Below are positions 49,259-57,984 of a DNA stretch of 64,000 nucleotides, in pieces. The stretch lies in contig CAZARN010000004.1 in the NCBI GenBank assembly GCA_964487565.1, positions 62,001 to 126,000 on the forward strand, given 5' to 3'. Under the pieces are notes generated by a model. That model did not search any database. It worked only from the letters and a program-made list of their open reading frames with translations, and was not told where the DNA came from. This DNA comes from Phil1 sp964487565. Lineage in GTDB: Bacteria > Bacillota > Clostridia > Christensenellales > CAG-138. The translations under genes and the position numbers were made by a program. The stretch's first letter is position 1, and every line of letters starts with the position of its first letter.

Positions 49259-50825
49259 CGGAGAAGCGGAGAGCGCAAGTATTGCCACACAAAGGAAACT
49301 GTTGGTAAACTACGCGGCGCAAAACGGATATACGATATATGGAGAGTATATAGACGACGGGTGGAGCGGTACAAACTTCGACAGGCCGGCATTTCGCCGC
49401 ATGCTGGCGGATATTGAGGACAGAAAAGTCAATCTGGTCATAACGAAAGATCTTTCAAGACTCGGGCGCGATTATATTAAAGTGGGGCAATATACAGAAC
49501 TGTATTTTCCTTCAAAAGGCGTTCGTTATATTGCGGTGAATGACGGTTACGATTCCGAAAGTCCTTATCAGGATATCGCGCCATTTAAAAATGTAATGAA
49601 CGAAATGTATGCCCGTGATATCTCGCAAAAGATCCGTTCCGCCCTGATTGCGCAAATGAAGGACGGGGCGTATATCGGCGCTTTTGCGCCATATGGTTAT
49701 CAAAAAGACACCGCGGACAAAAACCATTTGATCGCAGACGCGCAGACATGCGAGATCGTAAAGGCGATTTTTCACATGGCGGCCAACGGCATGCTGCCTG
49801 CCGGGATCGCGCAGACGCTCAACGGACAGGGCGTGCCGTCGCCTGCCGTGTACCGATGTATGACCCATTGCGGTCTGGATGTGAACGCATATTCAAAACG
49901 GCAGGAATGGACGGGAGCAACAATTGCAAAAATGCTGCGCAATGTGGTCTATCTGGGGCACACTGCGCAGGGAAAGACGACAAAGCTGTCATTCAGAAGC
50001 GGCTTAACGGTAAAAAAACCGCCAGACGAATGGATATTGGTCAGGAACACTCATACGGCGCTTGTGGATGAGGAGGTATTCAGCCTGATCCAACGGCGCA
50101 TACGGGCGCGAACCTGCAAGAAAAAAGGCGAGTTTACTAACATTTTCTCAGGCATAGTGAAATGCGCAGACTGCGGACGGAATATGTCCGCCACCGGCAC
50201 ACGCAAAAAAGGTTCGCCCGCAAACCTGATCTGCGGCGGATATAAACTATATGGCGCGCGCGAATGCAGCAATCATTTTATCGATTACAATGCCTTATAT
50301 GAAATCGTGCAAAAAGCATTGCAAGACCAGTTATCCGTCTGTGATGAAGAGCGGGAAACAATTTTGGATTTGGCGGAGGATCATATTGGGAAAGACGCTG
50401 CACGGATGGATTTGCGGCAGACACTGTCCGAGATCAACAAGCGCCGGAAGGAATTGGACGGAATTGTCAAGCGTTTATATGAAGACAATGCGGCAGGGCG
50501 GCTTGGCGAAGGACGGATGAATCAACTGCTGCTTCGGTTTGAGCAGGAAGCGAAAGCATTGGATGAAAGAGAACGGTATCTCCTCAGGCGCCGGAATGAA
50601 GCGGAGACGCCGGTCGACTCAACAAGAGAAAGACTCAACATGCTGATGAACGGCATCATTCATGCAGAAAAATTATCCAAGCTGATGTTGTTTCAGCTCA
50701 TCGATCACATCGAGGTCGGGCAGGGGCAATATGAAAAGGACGAATGCGGCAGTGTGAAGCGTCAGACGATAAGGATCGCCTTCCGCTTTCAGGCGAAGAC
50801 AGGCGTTACGGAATTTGTCAGGTAA
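49203..50825 (+). CDS. Large serine recombinase (integrase)
   Basis: 540 residues. The N-terminal resolvase domain has LYLRLSRDDG with nucleophile Ser16, and LVITKDLSRLGRDYIKVGQY with the catalytic arginines. A recombinase domain follows (IAQTLNGQGVPSP, WTGATIAKMLRNVVYLGH). A zinc ribbon comes next (VKCADCGRNM, later LICGGYKLYGARECSNHF), then a coiled coil (about 380-480), as in TnpX and phage integrases. It should insert and excise the element by strand exchange at the 10-bp core. Its stop lies 18 bp from the right core, the usual position beside attP. Confidence 0.93.
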   Translation: METQTICRAALYLRLSRDDGEAESASIATQRKLLVNYAAQNGYTIYGEYIDDGWSGTNFDRPAFRRMLADIEDRKVNLVITKDLSRLGRDYIKVGQYTELYFPSKGVRYIAVNDGYDSESPYQDIAPFKNVMNEMYARDISQKIRSALIAQMKDGAYIGAFAPYGYQKDTADKNHLIADAQTCEIVKAIFHMAANGMLPAGIAQTLNGQGVPSPAVYRCMTHCGLDVNAYSKRQEWTGATIAKMLRNVVYLGHTAQGKTTKLSFRSGLTVKKPPDEWILVRNTHTALVDEEVFSLIQRRIRARTCKKKGEFTNIFSGIVKCADCGRNMSATGTRKKGSPANLICGGYKLYGARECSNHFIDYNALYEIVQKALQDQLSVCDEERETILDLAEDHIGKDAARMDLRQTLSEINKRRKELDGIVKRLYEDNAAGRLGEGRMNQLLLRFEQEAKALDERERYLLRRRNEAETPVDSTRERLNMLMNGIIHAEKLSKLMLFQLIDHIEVGQGQYEKDECGSVKRQTIRIAFRFQAKTGVTEFVR

Positions 50826-51906
50826 ACGGCATTCCGTCATCAACCATGCACATCGTCAGACTTTGCTTGCCGCAGGCGCTGCATCCGGCGAAGCTTTTGT
50901 CAAGGTTGAACGCCACGCGGGGAAGGTAGCCGAGATCTTCAAGCAGCGTGAAAAGCGGAAAGAAAATTGCCATGGGCGGAAGCATCACGCTGACGACCCA
51001 CGCGAGGATGCGGTACATTCCTTCGGTGAGCGCGAGACAGATCCAATCAGGAAGGCGTATTGCGCGAAGGCCGGCCAGCAGCGGCGCTTCAAATGAGGAA
51101 AGCAGATCGGAAAGGAATTCCGAAGGATAATTAGCTCCGCGAAGCGTAATGTAAAACACGATCGCAAGCAGCAGGATCATGAGAGGCGCAGCGGTGTATT
51201 TACCTGTCAGGATGCGGTCTATGCGAAGATCACGCGCGGCGCGCGGGGAGGTTTCCGCGTGCACGCATTCGCAGCAAACGGCCTCCGCCCGTTCATATGC
51301 AATCGCTGCGCAGCCTTCGCAGCCGTCGCAGCGGTGCTTTGCCGGGACTGTTTCACATGCAAGGGATATGACAGAAATAAGCGCGTCCACACTTGCGCGT
51401 TCTCGCGCCGAGGTGCATATGACCGGCACCCCGAGCATGACGGACAGCTTTTCGGCGTCAATGCTGATGTTTTTCTTTTTGGCTTCGTCGATGAGGTTGA
51501 CGCAGACGACGGCGCGTTTTGCGGCGCAGATGCACTGGAGCGCGAGATTCAGACTGCGTTCAAGGCAGGTCGCGTCGCATACGACGACCGTAACATCGGC
51601 TTCGTCCGACACGATGAAATCACGCGCGATCTCTTCTTCCCGTGAGCGCGCGCCGAGAGAATATGTGCCTGGCAGGTCGACAAAAACAAAGCGCTGTCCG
51701 GCGCGTTCACAGACGCCGTATGCGGTGCTTACGGTTTTACCCGGCCAGTTGCCGGTATGCTGCCGCATGCCGGTAACGGCGTTGAAAATTGAGCTTTTGC
51801 CGACGTTTGGATTGCCTGCAAGGGCGACGACGACGTCGCCGTCACGCCGCGTGTAAACGGCGTTTTCGGAAGCCGCACGGCCCACAGAGCTGCCTGTCAG
51901 TCCCAT
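50818..51906 (-). pseudogene. feoB: feoB 5' part, truncated by the element
   Basis: 362 codons, of which about 354 are native FeoB. The N-terminal G domain is intact: G1 GNPNVGKSS (31-39), the TGNWPGKTV switch, G3 DLPG (77-80) and G4 NLID. The first Gate-domain helices follow, up to GCSACGKQSLTMCM. There the reading frame enters the element and gains eight foreign residues before a stop at 50818. The remaining helices are at 38826-39665. The truncated product would lack the permease half and should not transport Fe(II). Its start overlaps feoA by 10 bp. Confidence 0.92.
50844..50853. repeat. Right attachment-site core of the element
   Basis: CCATGCACAT, the second copy of the 10-bp direct repeat. 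Element sequence lies to the left and feoB codons (GKQSLT on the minus strand) to the right. Confidence 0.85.
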
Positions 51907-52145
51907 GAGCCCTCCTTGATCACGCGCACAAGCTCCGCATCCGCCTGCCTGAGCGCTATCACCGCTCCGCGCACGCTATACGCCCGCGGTTCGCCAGAAG
52001 GCGCTTCAAAAAGGCAGCGTACCGCGGCGCCGCGGGTGAAGCCGATATCCTCGAGCCGCCGGCGCATACCGTCCGGGCCGCAAACCTCTGCAACGCGCGA
52101 AGCGCAGCCTGAGGCGAGCTTTGAAAGATCATAATCCGAGTCCAT
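51897..52145 (-). CDS. feoA: FeoA ferrous-iron transport accessory protein
   Basis: 82 residues with the SH3-like FeoA pattern: LASGCASRVAEVCG, RRRLEDIGFTRGAAVRCLFEAP and YSVRGAVIALRQADAELVRV. It acts in the cytoplasm with the FeoB G domain. It overlaps feoB by 10 bp and remains complete although its partner gene is split. Its ribosome site GGAGG lies in one arm of a perfect 10-bp inverted repeat (52156-52197). Confidence 0.9.
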   Translation of the reverse strand: MDSDYDLSKLASGCASRVAEVCGPDGMRRRLEDIGFTRGAAVRCLFEAPSGEPRAYSVRGAVIALRQADAELVRVIKEGSWD

Positions 52146-52155
52146 AAAAGACGTA

Positions 52156-52197
52156 CCTCCGCCGTATGCGTTTACGGTATTCTATTCACGGCGGAGG
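52156..52197 (-). promoter_or_regulatory. Hairpin covering the feoA ribosome site
   Basis: CCTCCGCCGT (52156-52165) and ACGGCGGAGG (52188-52197) are perfect inverse copies with a 22-nt loop. On the minus-strand transcript the 3' arm contains the GGAGG used by feoA. Read-through RNA from the AraC gene would fold it shut. RNA starting from the TAGAAT box inside the loop (52179-52184) would not include the other arm. Confidence 0.5.
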
Positions 52198-52209
52198 CGG
52201 GACGTGATT

Positions 52210-53070
52210 TTATACGATGCGCGAGGCATAGAGCCTTGGAGATACCCCGTATTCACCGACAAAGGCTTTATAGAAGCTGGAATAATCCGAAAAACCGCAT
52301 AAAGCGGCAGCGGAGGTCAGCGGGGTGCCCGATGCGATCAGGTCGCGCGCGCGTATCATGCGTTTCTGCGCGAGCATACCGAATATGGTTATGCCGGTTT
52401 CCTCGCGGAATGCGCGCGAAAGATAGTATTTGGAAAGGAACACGCTTGAGGAAAGCGCGTCAAGCGTGATATGCTCCGCAATATGCTCGTCAAGATAATC
52501 GCAGACAGAGCCGACAAGCCTGTTGTAGCTTATGCCGGGATGGGTTGCGCTTGATGGCGTTGCCGCGAAGTCGCGGTTGAGTTCGACAAGAAGATCGGCG
52601 AGCTTGGCGCGGCGGAGCACGTCGCTTCCGAAAGCGTCCTCCCGGGTGGCGGTGAAAAGCGCCGTGAGCTTTTGTTCGATCGCGGTGCGCTGCGCTTTTG
52701 AAAAGCGGCCGAGATTATAGTGGCTCGCGTTGAAACAGAGCGAAAGGTCTGTATTCCCGGATGAAATGGCTTCTATGTAAGCTTTGGATATCCAAAGCAC
52801 GATGCGCTCATACGCGCTTGAGGAATTGCTGATGAGCGGACGGTGGAGCTGATTGGGCGCGATGAGCAGCACGTCGCCGGGGCGCAGCTCATATGAGCGG
52901 CTCTCGATCTGGTATGAAACCTCGCCTGAAAGCAGACAGTTGCATTCGTAAAAATCATGAAAATGCAGTGAAACATGCAGCTCACTGCTGTCAAGATAAT
53001 GGAAAATTTCATAATCATCCAGAAGCATATGCTGCCGCTGCTGGAACTCGTCACGACGAAGATAAGGCAT
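52210..53070 (-). CDS. AraC-family regulator with cupin sensor
   Basis: 286 residues. The N-terminal cupin region has HFHDFYECNCLLSGEVSYQI and LRPGDVLLIAPNQLHRP. The C-terminal double helix-turn-helix (about 190-285) has ITLDALSSSVFLSKYYLSRAFREETG and ALCGFSDYSSFYKAF. Such proteins bind sugars or sugar acids and activate a neighbouring operon, here the divergent kinase/dehydrogenase genes at 53259. It is followed by feoA on the same strand. Confidence 0.88.
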   Translation of the reverse strand: MPYLRRDEFQQRQHMLLDDYEIFHYLDSSELHVSLHFHDFYECNCLLSGEVSYQIESRSYELRPGDVLLIAPNQLHRPLISNSSSAYERIVLWISKAYIEAISSGNTDLSLCFNASHYNLGRFSKAQRTAIEQKLTALFTATREDAFGSDVLRRAKLADLLVELNRDFAATPSSATHPGISYNRLVGSVCDYLDEHIAEHITLDALSSSVFLSKYYLSRAFREETGITIFGMLAQKRMIRARDLIASGTPLTSAAALCGFSDYSSFYKAFVGEYGVSPRLYASRIV

Positions 53071-53193
53071 GTGCTCACCTCTTTTTTAAATGATAACACA
53101 ATTTACCGATCAGGGCAATATGGGCAATGTTTAAGGCAACAACAACATAGAATATTGTTTGAAGGTAATCTATAATTACACTCGAAGACGGTT

Positions 53194-53234
53194 ATATCAT
53201 GTGATATCGGCGCCTTAGGGCGTTCGCATATAAT
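53194..53234 (+). promoter_or_regulatory. Activator-type promoter of the sugar-acid operon
   Basis: A consensus -10 TATAAT (53229-53234) has no recognisable -35. The expected -35 position is overlapped by the 14-bp dyad ATATCA-TG-TGATAT (53194-53207). This fits control by a bound activator such as the adjacent AraC-family protein. Confidence 0.45.
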
Positions 53235-53258
53235 CATCCCAAAAGAGGTAAGCCAAAA

Positions 53259-54323
53259 ATGCAAAACAAGAAATATGCTCTCGCCTGCCCGACAAGCATG
53301 GGCGTGCGCATCACGCCGCAGGACAGGCAGCGGGTTGAAACGAGCAAGTGTTTCATGCTTCAGGCAACAAGCGCGGAAACCAATGTGCTCAACATTGCCT
53401 CCTCCCTTGGGCATGAGTGCCTTGCACTCACCAAGTTTGTGGAGGGCAGTCCGATCGCCGCATTCATAAAAAGCGAGCTTCGCGCCCGCAACATCCGCTA
53501 TGAGGGGATCGAGGTGCCGCAGGGCGGGCCGTGGGGCATGAGGCATCAGTTCAACATTGCGGATTCGGGCTTCGGCCTTCGCGGACCGCGCGTCTGGAAC
53601 GATCGCGCGGGCGAGGTTGGGCGGACGCTTTCGATCGAAGATTTTGACATTGAGCGTATTTTCGGCAGCGAGGGCGTTGGAATACTCCATATATCGGGTC
53701 TTATCGCGGCGCTTTCACCGCAAACGGCCGTGTTCTGCGCGCTAATTGCGGAAAAAGCGAAGGAATACGGCACGATGGTGAGCTTCGATCTCAACTATCG
53801 CGCTTCTTTCTGGGAAAACCGTGAAGAGGAGCTTTCCGCCATATTCAAAAGGATCGCGTCAACTGCCGATGTACTCGTGGGCAACGAGGAGGATTTTCAG
53901 CTTGCGCTCCATATCAGCGGGCCGGAAGCCGGCGGACGCGGCCTTGCCGCAAAGATGGAAAGCTTCAAGGGAATGATCGCAGAAGCAAAGCAGCAGTATC
54001 CGAATGCGAAATACTTTGCGACGACGCTGCGCGAGGTGGTATCTGCAAACGAGCATCTTTGGGGCGCGATACTGTTTTCGGATGGAAAATGGTTCGCGGA
54101 GGAACCGAGACCGATACCCGTCCTTGACCGCATAGGCGGCGGCGACGGGTTCACGGGCGGGCTTCTTTACGGAATATACCGTGGCTGGGAAGCGGAAAAA
54201 TGCCTGCAATTCGGCTGGGCGACGGGCGTGCTTGCAACGACAGAGCTCAACGATTATGCGTCGCCTGCAGACGAAGAACAGGTTTGGAGCATATATAAGG
54301 GCAACGCGAGGGTGAAGAGGTGA
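53259..54323 (+). CDS. PfkB-family kinase, likely 2-keto-3-deoxygluconate kinase
   Basis: 354 residues. PfkB marks are NVLNIASSLGHECLALTKF, VSFDLNYRASFW (sugar-kinase type 1 region) and RIGGGDGFTGGLLYG with the catalytic Asp near residue 290. The YRASFW form and the sugar-acid neighbours favour 2-keto-3-deoxygluconate over fructose or ribose. It phosphorylates the sugar acid with ATP in the cytoplasm. The match to KdgK is by pattern only. Confidence 0.82.
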   Translation: MQNKKYALACPTSMGVRITPQDRQRVETSKCFMLQATSAETNVLNIASSLGHECLALTKFVEGSPIAAFIKSELRARNIRYEGIEVPQGGPWGMRHQFNIADSGFGLRGPRVWNDRAGEVGRTLSIEDFDIERIFGSEGVGILHISGLIAALSPQTAVFCALIAEKAKEYGTMVSFDLNYRASFWENREEELSAIFKRIASTADVLVGNEEDFQLALHISGPEAGGRGLAAKMESFKGMIAEAKQQYPNAKYFATTLREVVSANEHLWGAILFSDGKWFAEEPRPIPVLDRIGGGDGFTGGLLYGIYRGWEAEKCLQFGWATGVLATTELNDYASPADEEQVWSIYKGNARVKR

Positions 54324-54328
54324 TTAGA

Positions 54329-55780
54329 ATGCAGAAAGCGGATATCGGTCTTATAGGGCTTGCCGTGATGGGCGAGAATCTCGTGATGAACATGGAGTCG
54401 AAAGGCTTCACGGTCGCTGTTTACAACCGCACGCTCGAGAAGGTGGATAAATTCACGCAGGGCCGCGCTGCCGGAAAAAACGTGATAGGCTGTCACAGCC
54501 TTGAAGAGCTGCGCGATGCGCTCGGCAAGCCGCGCAAGGTGATGCTGATGGTTAAGGCAGGCCAGCCGGTAGATGATTATATCGAAAAGCTGCTTGAGGT
54601 GCTTGAGCCCGGCGACGTTATAATCGACGGCGGCAACAGCCATTTCCCGGATACGATCCGCCGCACGGCATATGTTGAAAGCCGCGGTCTGTTCTATGTC
54701 GGCACGGGCGTATCGGGCGGGGAAGAGGGCGCGCTCAAAGGCCCGTCCATGATGCCGGGCGGCAGTCCGGCCGCGTGGCCGCTCGTCAAGCCGGTTTTCC
54801 AGGCGATATGCGCCAAGGTGGAGGACGGCTCCCCCTGCTGCGAGTGGGTGGGCGAAAACGGAGCGGGTCATTTCGTGAAAATGGTGCATAACGGTATAGA
54901 ATACGGCGACATGCAGCTTATATGCGAGGCGTATCAGCTCATGCGCGACCTCATGGGTATGGAGGACTGCGAAATAAGCGAGGCGTTCGCCGAATGGAAC
55001 AGGGGAGAGCTTGACAGTTATCTGATGGAGATTTCACGCGATATACTCGCCTATAAAGATACCGACGGCAGTCCGATCGTCGAGAAGATACTGGATACCG
55101 CGGGGCAGAAGGGCACAGGCAAATGGACGGGCATCGCCGCGCTCGATGAGGGCGTGCCGCTGACGCTCATCGGCGAAGCGGTGTTCGCGCGCTGTCTTTC
55201 CGCAATGAAGGAGGAGCGCGTGGAGGCCGCAAAGGTTTTTCCGCACGCGAAGGAAAAGTTCGGCGGCGAAAGGGCGCAAATGCTCGACGCGATAAGGGAC
55301 GCGCTTTACGCCTCAAAGATAATCTCCTATGCGCAGGGCTATACGCTCATGCGCGCCGCGGCCGCTACATATGGCTGGAACCTGAATTACGGCGGCATAG
55401 CGCTCATGTGGCGCGGAGGCTGTATAATCCGCAGCGTATTCCTCGGTAAGATCAAGGAAGCATACGACAACAACCCCGCGCTTTCAAATCTGCTGCTTGA
55501 CGGGTATTTTGCAGAAACCATAAAATCCCGCGTCGGATCCTGGCGCAAGGTCGTGGCGGAAGCGGCGCTTGCGGGTGTGCCTGTACCCGCGATGTCGAGC
55601 GCGCTTTCCTATTTTGACGGCTATACGAGCGAAAGGCTCCCGGCAAATCTTTTACAGGCGCAGCGGGACTATTTCGGCGCGCACACATATGAGCGCACGG
55701 ATGCTCCGCGCGGCAAATTCTTCCATACCAACTGGACGGGCGAGGGCGGGGACACCTCCGCCACAATATATAACGCATAA
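54329..55780 (+). CDS. gnd: 6-phosphogluconate dehydrogenase (decarboxylating)
   Basis: 483 residues from ATG 54329, 8 nt after GAAGAGG; a GTG three codons earlier overlaps the kinase stop. The NADP loop is GLAVMGENLVMNM, and the substrate blocks GTGVSGGEEGALKGPSMMPGG and HFVKMVHNGIEYGDMQ contain the catalytic Lys and Asn. KGTGKWT follows. It oxidises 6-phosphogluconate to ribulose 5-phosphate and CO2. Its presence in a sugar-acid operon suggests gluconate-type substrates. Confidence 0.92.
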   Translation: MQKADIGLIGLAVMGENLVMNMESKGFTVAVYNRTLEKVDKFTQGRAAGKNVIGCHSLEELRDALGKPRKVMLMVKAGQPVDDYIEKLLEVLEPGDVIIDGGNSHFPDTIRRTAYVESRGLFYVGTGVSGGEEGALKGPSMMPGGSPAAWPLVKPVFQAICAKVEDGSPCCEWVGENGAGHFVKMVHNGIEYGDMQLICEAYQLMRDLMGMEDCEISEAFAEWNRGELDSYLMEISRDILAYKDTDGSPIVEKILDTAGQKGTGKWTGIAALDEGVPLTLIGEAVFARCLSAMKEERVEAAKVFPHAKEKFGGERAQMLDAIRDALYASKIISYAQGYTLMRAAAATYGWNLNYGGIALMWRGGCIIRSVFLGKIKEAYDNNPALSNLLLDGYFAETIKSRVGSWRKVVAEAALAGVPVPAMSSALSYFDGYTSERLPANLLQAQRDYFGAHTYERTDAPRGKFFHTNWTGEGGDTSATIYNA

Positions 55781-55792
55781 CGGAGGCACAGC

Positions 55793-56644
55793 ATGAATTT
55801 ACCTTATAAACCTGATTTTTCAAACAAGGTGGCCGTGGTGACAGGCGGCGCGGGCGTGCTTTGCGGCATGTTTGCGAAAGCGCTTGCACAATGCGGCGCG
55901 AAGGTGGCAATACTTGACCTTGCGCTTGACAAGGCGCAGCTTGTCGCGGATGAAATAAACGCAAACGGCGGCACGGCGATGGCCGTGAAGGTCAACGTGC
56001 TTGAGCGCGAAAGCGTTGAGGAGGCGCACAGGACGGTGCTTGACGCATACGGCAAGTGCGATATCCTCGTGAACGGGGCAGGCGGAAATAACCCCCGCGC
56101 CACGACGGACGACGAATTCTTTGACCGCGCGGTGCTTGAGGACGCGAACAAAAAGAGCTTTTTTGACCTTGACCCGGCGGGGTTTGATTTCGTGTTCGGG
56201 CTGAATCTGAAGGGCACGCTTCTGCCGACGCAGGCGTTCGCGATTGACATGGTAGATGCGCCGGGCGGCGTGATACTCAACATCTCTTCGATGAATGCGT
56301 TCACGCCGCTCACGAAGATCCCGGCATACAGCGCGGCAAAAGCCGCCGTTTCAAACTTCACAAAATGGCTTGCGGTGCATTTTGCCAAATGCGGTATCCG
56401 TGTGAATGCCATCGCGCCGGGCTTTTTCTCCACTGCGCAGAACGCGAAGCTCCTTTGGAACGACGACGGAACGCCGACCGCACGCACTGGCAAGATACTG
56501 CGCAACACTCCGATGGAGCGCTTCGGCGAAGCTGAGGAGCTTGTCGGCGGTCTGCTTTTCCTGCTTGACAACAATGCCTCCGCGTTCGTGACGGGCGTTG
56601 TGCTGCCGATCGACGGCGGATTTTCGGCTTATTCAGGTGTTTGA
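55793..56644 (+). CDS. SDR oxidoreductase, D-mannonate/fructuronate type
   Basis: 283 residues. The NAD(P) loop is VTGGAGVLCGMFA (about 17-29), NGAGGNNPRATTDDEFFD is typical of D-mannonate oxidoreductases of the SDR type, and the catalytic Ser, Tyr and Lys are in ISSMNAF and AYSAAKAAVSNF. It should interconvert fructuronate and mannonate or a related sugar acid. No mannonate dehydratase gene (uxuA) is in the window to complete the route to 2-keto-3-deoxygluconate. Confidence 0.82.
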   Translation: MNLPYKPDFSNKVAVVTGGAGVLCGMFAKALAQCGAKVAILDLALDKAQLVADEINANGGTAMAVKVNVLERESVEEAHRTVLDAYGKCDILVNGAGGNNPRATTDDEFFDRAVLEDANKKSFFDLDPAGFDFVFGLNLKGTLLPTQAFAIDMVDAPGGVILNISSMNAFTPLTKIPAYSAAKAAVSNFTKWLAVHFAKCGIRVNAIAPGFFSTAQNAKLLWNDDGTPTARTGKILRNTPMERFGEAEELVGGLLFLLDNNASAFVTGVVLPIDGGFSAYSGV

Positions 56645-56645
56645 G

Positions 56646-57923
56646 ATGGAGCTTAATCTTCGCGCAACCTCTGACAGCGGCATTCTCAACAGCGAGATCA
56701 GGCGCAGCGTGGTCGCGATGCTTGAAAACCATCCCGCGAAAAAAGTGCTTATTCTCCCTCCGGATTATACGCGCTTCCACAGCAACGCGGGATTTTTGAC
56801 GAATGTATGCTATCATGCGCTCGTTCAGCATGGGGCTCAGGTCGATATCCTTCCCGCGCTCGGTTCCCATGTTCCCGTTACGCGGGAACAGGCGGAGGAT
56901 ATGTTCGGCGATATACCGTTTGAAAAGTTTATCCCGCATGACTGGCGGAATGATGTGGTGAAGATCGGCGAGGTGCCGGGAGACTTTATCGCCTCAATAA
57001 CGGACGGCTTGTGGAAGGATCCTATCGCGGTGGAGATCAACCGCCGCGTGATGGATGAAAGCTATGATCTCATCATATCGCCGGGGCAGGTAGTGCCGCA
57101 CGAAGTGATCGGCATGTCGAACCATACGAAGAATCTCTTCGTCGGCGTGGGCGGCGCGGACATGATCAACAAAAGCCACATGGTCGGTGCGGTATACGGC
57201 ATGGAACGTATGATGGGCCGCGATCACACGCCTGTGCGCGAGATATTTGATTATGCGCAGGCGCATTTTTTGAAAACTAGGCCGATACTGTTCATGCTCA
57301 CCGTGACTACGGCGCCGGAGGGCAATATCCGTACGCACGGCCTGTTCTGCGGCGAGGGACGCGACACGCTCGAGGCGGCTGTTGCCCTTGCGCAGCAAAA
57401 GAACATCGATTTTGTGGAGCATGGCATCAAAAAATGCGTGGTTTATCTTGATCCCAAGGAATTCAAAAGCACATGGCTCGGCAACAAGGCGGTTTATCGC
57501 ACCCGCATGGCCATTGCGGACGGCGGAGAGCTTGTTGTGCTGGCGCCGGGCGTGGAGCGCTTCGGCGAGGACAGGGCGGTTGATGCGCTGATAAGAAAGT
57601 ACGGCTATTGCGGAAGAGAAAAGGTGCTTGAGCTGTTCAACGATCCGAAATGCGCTGATCTTCGCGCAAATATGAGCGCGGCGGCGCACCTCATCCACGG
57701 TTCGTCGGACGGAAGGTTCGGTATCACATACGCGGTGAAGAATATAACCGAGGAAGAGATCGGATCGGTCTGCTTCAAGGCTGCTTCATATGACGCGACG
57801 GCCGCAAAATACGATCCGGGAAAGCTCAGTTACGGCTACAACACAATGCCGGACGGGGAAGAGGTATTCTTTATACCGAACCCCGCGCTCGGCCTTTGGA
57901 TCAACAGAGAAAAGTTTGCGTGA
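56646..57923 (+). CDS. LarA-like (DUF2088) racemase/epimerase
   Basis: 425 residues from ATG 56646, one base after the SDR stop. Family marks are LILPPDYTRFHSNAGF, PALGSHVPVTREQAEDMFG and ISPGQVVPHEVIGMSNHTKN leading to FVGVGGADMINK. Lactate racemase LarA uses a nickel-pincer cofactor; no larB, larC or larE genes are in the window. Within this operon the substrate is more likely a sugar acid or 2-hydroxy acid than lactate; this is inference. Confidence 0.83.
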   Translation: MELNLRATSDSGILNSEIRRSVVAMLENHPAKKVLILPPDYTRFHSNAGFLTNVCYHALVQHGAQVDILPALGSHVPVTREQAEDMFGDIPFEKFIPHDWRNDVVKIGEVPGDFIASITDGLWKDPIAVEINRRVMDESYDLIISPGQVVPHEVIGMSNHTKNLFVGVGGADMINKSHMVGAVYGMERMMGRDHTPVREIFDYAQAHFLKTRPILFMLTVTTAPEGNIRTHGLFCGEGRDTLEAAVALAQQKNIDFVEHGIKKCVVYLDPKEFKSTWLGNKAVYRTRMAIADGGELVVLAPGVERFGEDRAVDALIRKYGYCGREKVLELFNDPKCADLRANMSAAAHLIHGSSDGRFGITYAVKNITEEEIGSVCFKAASYDATAAKYDPGKLSYGYNTMPDGEEVFFIPNPALGLWINREKFA

Positions 57924-57939
57924 AGCATCCTGACGCGAA

Positions 57940-57973
57940 AAAGCCCGCCCCCGCTTTTGCGGGGGCGGGCTTT
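57940..57973. terminator. Strong bidirectional terminator
   Basis: A 15-bp perfect stem (57940-57954 with 57959-57973), TTTT loop, A-run before and T-rich after. It separates the convergent sugar-acid operon and metallophosphoesterase gene. Confidence 0.92.
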
Positions 57974-57984
57974 GTTTATGTCGC

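Larger units (their letters stand above)
39666..50853. mobile_element. 11,188-bp integrated element splitting feoB
   Basis: The element begins after one copy of a 10-bp repeat and ends with the other, counting one copy in the element. It carries a dipeptide-type ABC transporter (five genes), an RpiR regulator, an M19 dipeptidase, an amidohydrolase, a small unknown gene and a large serine recombinase whose stop is 18 bp from the right core. I found no relaxase, replication or conjugation genes, so it looks like a mobilizable or satellite-type integrative element with metabolic cargo. Precise excision would rejoin feoB in frame. Confidence 0.88.
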
